Assembly: GCA_022508895.1 (NCBI GenBank) | Contig: JAFLUH010000008.1 | Span: 14,825 to 47,133, forward strand | Direction: 5' to 3' | DNA: 32,309 bases | Origin: Oscillospiraceae bacterium | Lineage (GTDB): Bacteria; Bacillota; Clostridia; Oscillospirales; Ruminococcaceae | In this document: piece after piece, positions 30,311 to 32,309 of the stretch | How positions within the stretch are numbered: position 1 is the first letter of the stretch | Layout of the letters: each line of letters begins with the position of its first letter | Translations under genes and position numbers: made by a program | Notes under the pieces: model-generated | Seen by the model: only the letters and a program-made list of their open reading frames with translations | Databases searched by the model: none | What the model was told of the DNA's origin: nothing

Positions 30311-31272
30311 TGTTTTTCAGCCTTTTTCAGCGCTTCAGTCGCCGCTGCAACTACCTTTTCCTTTGCCTGCTGCAACCTCATATTTTTCAGTGAACAGCCT
30401 GCCGCACGGATATGACCTCCGCCACCGAACAAGCCGCATATCTCCTGCACGTTCACGTTGTTGGAGCGCATGGAGGCTTTCCAGCCGTCCTCACGCTCTT
30501 TCAGCACTATGCCTATCTCAACGCCCTGTATCTGTCGGGGCAGCGCCGCTATGCCGTTCACGTCCTCTGCGTCAACGCTGTCCATAAGCGCCTTTGTCAG
30601 CACTACCACTGCGCCTTTGTCCTCTGCGAAAAACTCCATGTGCTCAATAACGTACTGCTCTAATTTCAGCCTTGCCTTGGTCTTCATGTCGAACATGACG
30701 TAGTTTATCTCGGCTGCGTTGAAGCCGTATTCCATCAGCCTTCCCGCCTTTTCGTGGGTAGCTCGTGTGGTGCTGCCGTACTTGAAGCAGCCGGTGTCGG
30801 TGGCTATGCCCGTGTAGAGGCAGGCGGCGATATGCTCCGTCGGCTCCACGCCTAAAAGCAGTATCAAATCGTACACTATCTCGGAGGCGGCGGCAGCGGT
30901 GTCGTCCACATAAATTCGCTTTGCAAAGGGAACGTGGGAGACGTGATGGTCGATCGCCAAGTCAACCTTATCGCCGTATAGCTCCTCGCTGCTGCCCAGC
31001 AGCGCCTTGTCCGCAACGTCAACGGAAACTATTGTCCGCTCCTGAAATTCCTGCACCTCTATTGCCTTTTTCATGTAGGAAAACCGCTCGGACAGCGGGT
31101 CTGCGCAGACTATTCTGGCACGCTTGCCCATAAGCTGCAATGCGCCGCAAAGACCATGGGAGCAGCCGAAGGTGTCGCCGTCGGGATTTGCGTGGGAGAG
31201 TATCAGGAAATCGTCGTGCTCCCGAAGAAATCCTGCCGCCTGTTCAAGCGTGATATTGGTGGCTTTATTCAC
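30298..31272 (-). CDS. nrnA: NrnA-type DHH/DHHA1 nanoRNase / pAp phosphatase
   Basis: A 324-residue phosphoesterase that degrades short oligoribonucleotides and dephosphorylates 3'-phosphoadenosine 5'-phosphate. The N-terminal DHH domain shows FLILSHANPDGDTFGCSHGL, VSVDVAD and LAIDHHVSHVPFA (metal-binding Asp/His), plus YTGIATDTGCFKYG. The C-terminal DHHA1 domain ends with LFGGGGHIRAAGCSLK. The start is GTG 31270-31272, with AAGGAGG nine bases upstream. Its place between rbfA and truB is usual in Firmicutes. Confidence 0.93.
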   Translation of the reverse strand: MNKATNITLEQAAGFLREHDDFLILSHANPDGDTFGCSHGLCGALQLMGKRARIVCADPLSERFSYMKKAIEVQEFQERTIVSVDVADKALLGSSEELYGDKVDLAIDHHVSHVPFAKRIYVDDTAAAASEIVYDLILLLGVEPTEHIAACLYTGIATDTGCFKYGSTTRATHEKAGRLMEYGFNAAEINYVMFDMKTKARLKLEQYVIEHMEFFAEDKGAVVVLTKALMDSVDAEDVNGIAALPRQIQGVEIGIVLKEREDGWKASMRSNNVNVQEICGLFGGGGHIRAAGCSLKNMRLQQAKEKVVAAATEALKKAEKQWTE

Positions 31273-31305
31273 TTTAAGCTGCCTCCTTTCGCCCGTATTT
31301 ACGGC

Positions 31306-31671
31306 TTATTCTTCCCCGTCGTCGGTGCTTGCGGGAAAGCCTGCGATTATGTCGTTTATCTTTTCATAGTAATCGAGAGAATCGTCCGCCAAAAAGATCA
31401 ATTCGGGCATTTTCCTCATCTTTATCCTTGCGTTTATGCGGCGCTTGAAGAAGCCCTCCGCCTTTTGCAGAGCCTTTATCGCCTCGTCCCGCTTTTCGCC
31501 GCCGCCAAGCACGCTGACAAACACCTTGCAGTAGCTCAAATCATTGGTCAGCTCCACTCTTGTGACGGTGACGATGCCCTCGCTGATGTGCTTGTCCTTC
31601 AGCTGCGTCATCGAAACGGAAATCTCTCTCTTTACGTCCTCTGTAAGACGACCGATGTTGTGATTAGGCAT
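31306..31671 (-). CDS. rbfA: Ribosome-binding factor A
   Basis: A 121-residue single KH-like protein that helps mature the 30S subunit. It has RLTEDVKREISVSMTQLKD, VTVTRVELTNDLSYCKVFVSVLG and RRINARIKMRKMPELIFLADDSLDY. The open frame runs 38 codons further upstream, but this part lies in the repeat element; AAGGAGG four bases before ATG 31671 and the family N-terminus decide for the shorter protein. It lies 174 bases after infB, an unusually long gap for this operon, filled by a palindromic element. Confidence 0.93.
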   Translation of the reverse strand: MPNHNIGRLTEDVKREISVSMTQLKDKHISEGIVTVTRVELTNDLSYCKVFVSVLGGGEKRDEAIKALQKAEGFFKRRINARIKMRKMPELIFLADDSLDYYEKINDIIAGFPASTDDGEE

Positions 31672-31682
31672 TTTACCTCCTT

Positions 31683-31848
31683 CGACAGTGTACAGTGCAG
31701 AGTGCAGAGTGAAGAGTGCACAGTAACGGTGCGGCTTCGCCGAAATTTTAACCTTATGCAGTGCTGATTTTTCAGCACTTGTCATTCAAATATGTTTTGC
31801 GAAGCAAAACTCCTTTACTGTGTACTGAGTACTATACACTGTGCACTA
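31683..31848. repeat. Palindromic intergenic element between infB and rbfA
   Basis: The ends form a loose inverted repeat of ACAGTGnAC-type sequence (31683-31727 against 31815-31848). Inside are hairpins CGGC-TTC-GCCG (31733-31743), AGTGCTGA/TCAGCACT (31760-31767 with 31772-31779, TTTT loop) and GTTTTGC-GAA-GCAAAAC (31794-31810). The last is almost the same as the hairpin at 20479-20495. The element touches the infB stop codon and ends 12 bases before the rbfA start. None of its hairpins has a strong T-tail. Confidence 0.7.
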
Positions 31849-32309
31849 ATCACGGTATTCTTCCATAAAATAGCACTCAAAAATGTCGCCTTCCTTGATG
31901 TCGCCGAACTTTTCAAGTGAAACGCCGCACTCGAAGCCTTGGGCAACGTCTCTTGCGTCGTCCTTGAAGCGCTTCAGACCTGCGATCTTATCGTCCGCTA
32001 CTATTATGCCGTCACGGACGACTCTTATCATGGAATTGCGCTGAAGCTTGCCCTCGGTGACGTAGCAGCCTGCAACGGGACCTACGCCTGTTATCCTGTA
32101 GGTCATGCGCACCTCGGCTTTGCCAAGCATGATCTCTCTGTACTTGGGAGCAAGCAGACCCTTCATTGCGGTCTCTACTTCTTCTATTGCGTCGTAGATT
32201 ATTCTGTACATTCTAAGGTCAACGCCGTCACGCTTTGCGTTCTCCTGCGCAGCAGGGTTGGGTCTTACGTTGAAGCCTACGATTATCGCATTTGAAGCGC
32301 TGGCGAGCA
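31846..32309 (-). CDS. infB: Translation initiation factor IF-2, C-terminal part (5' end outside window)
   Basis: The frame is open to the window edge; the visible ~154 residues are the C-terminal end of IF-2. [47 protein letters not shown] spans the end of domain III/start of the C1-C2 region. Then come [27 protein letters not shown] and the final [23 protein letters not shown], the fMet-tRNA-binding C2 domain. IF-2 is a GTPase that places initiator tRNA on the ribosome; the GTPase domain is outside the window. An internal Met at 32209-32211 is not the start. The next genes are rbfA, nrnA, truB and ribF, the usual operon. Confidence 0.95.
   Translation of the reverse strand, partial: LASASNAIIVGFNVRPNPAAQENAKRDGVDLRMYRIIYDAIEEVETAMKGLLAPKYREIMLGKAEVRMTYRITGVGPVAGCYVTEGKLQRNSMIRVVRDGIIVADDKIAGLKRFKDDARDVAQGFECGVSLEKFGDIKEGDIFECYFMEEYRD

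Noticed and set aside
31672-31785. N-terminal extension of rbfA
   Set aside because: The extra codons lie in the palindromic element and lack family similarity, while AAGGAGG stands right before ATG 31671.

Overview
The window looks like a chromosomal segment of a spore-forming, low-to-mid GC Gram-positive of the Clostridia, most likely Ruminococcus or a close relative in the Oscillospiraceae. This is an inference from three things: the spoIIQ / spoIIA-sigF sporulation genes, a Gram-positive type IV pilus (T4P) locus without an outer-membrane secretin, and the protein sequences themselves. Almost every base is coding or sits in short intergenic regions with clear sigma-A promoters (TTGACA/TATAAT-like, spacing 17, usually with an extended -10 TGn) and hairpin terminators.

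Layout: (1) 1-4260 holds the 3' part of a bactofilin gene with a 36-bp tandem repeat, an HD-domain phosphohydrolase, a Med/BMP-type lipoprotein (minus strand) and, divergently, a parvulin-like foldase lipoprotein. (2) 4490-18300 is a type IV pilus locus. On the minus strand, in order of transcription, it runs pilC, a pilM-pilN fusion, pilO, three minor-pilin-like genes, then pilB-pilT, then a major pilin with a second pilin, then another major-pilin paralogue. The prepilin peptidase pilD is on the plus strand inside the locus. (3) Between two of the pilin genes (5206-5489) lies a compact convergent pair of transcription units: a 34-codon hydrophobic peptide ORF and a short antisense RNA. They share a bidirectional terminator and a direct repeat that covers the peptide's start codon. 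This is the layout of Fst/par-type type I toxin-antitoxin loci and is the most interesting feature of the window. (4) 18414-20321 holds a conserved protein of uncertain function and an aspartokinase. (5) 20400-23046 holds palindromic repeat elements, then spoIIQ, spoIIAA, spoIIAB and sigF. (6) 23141-28441 is a Gld-type ABC transporter (ATPase, permease, GldG-like auxiliary, DUF4340 protein, small conserved protein). (7) 28503-32309 is the end of the nusA-infB operon: infB (partial), rbfA, nrnA, truB, ribF.

The pilus genes form a complete inner-membrane machine. PilB and PilT drive extension and retraction, PilC is the platform, PilMN and PilO form the alignment complex, PilD processes prepilins, and there are major and minor pilins. 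The sporulation genes provide the forespore sigma-F switch and the SpoIIQ channel/engulfment protein.

Several intergenic regions carry dispersed palindromic elements: 1364-1634, 4342-4417, 20417-20555, 20631-20675 and 31683-31848. At least three copies belong to one ~75-bp family. All calls come from reading the sequence and from remembered family features; no database search was run.
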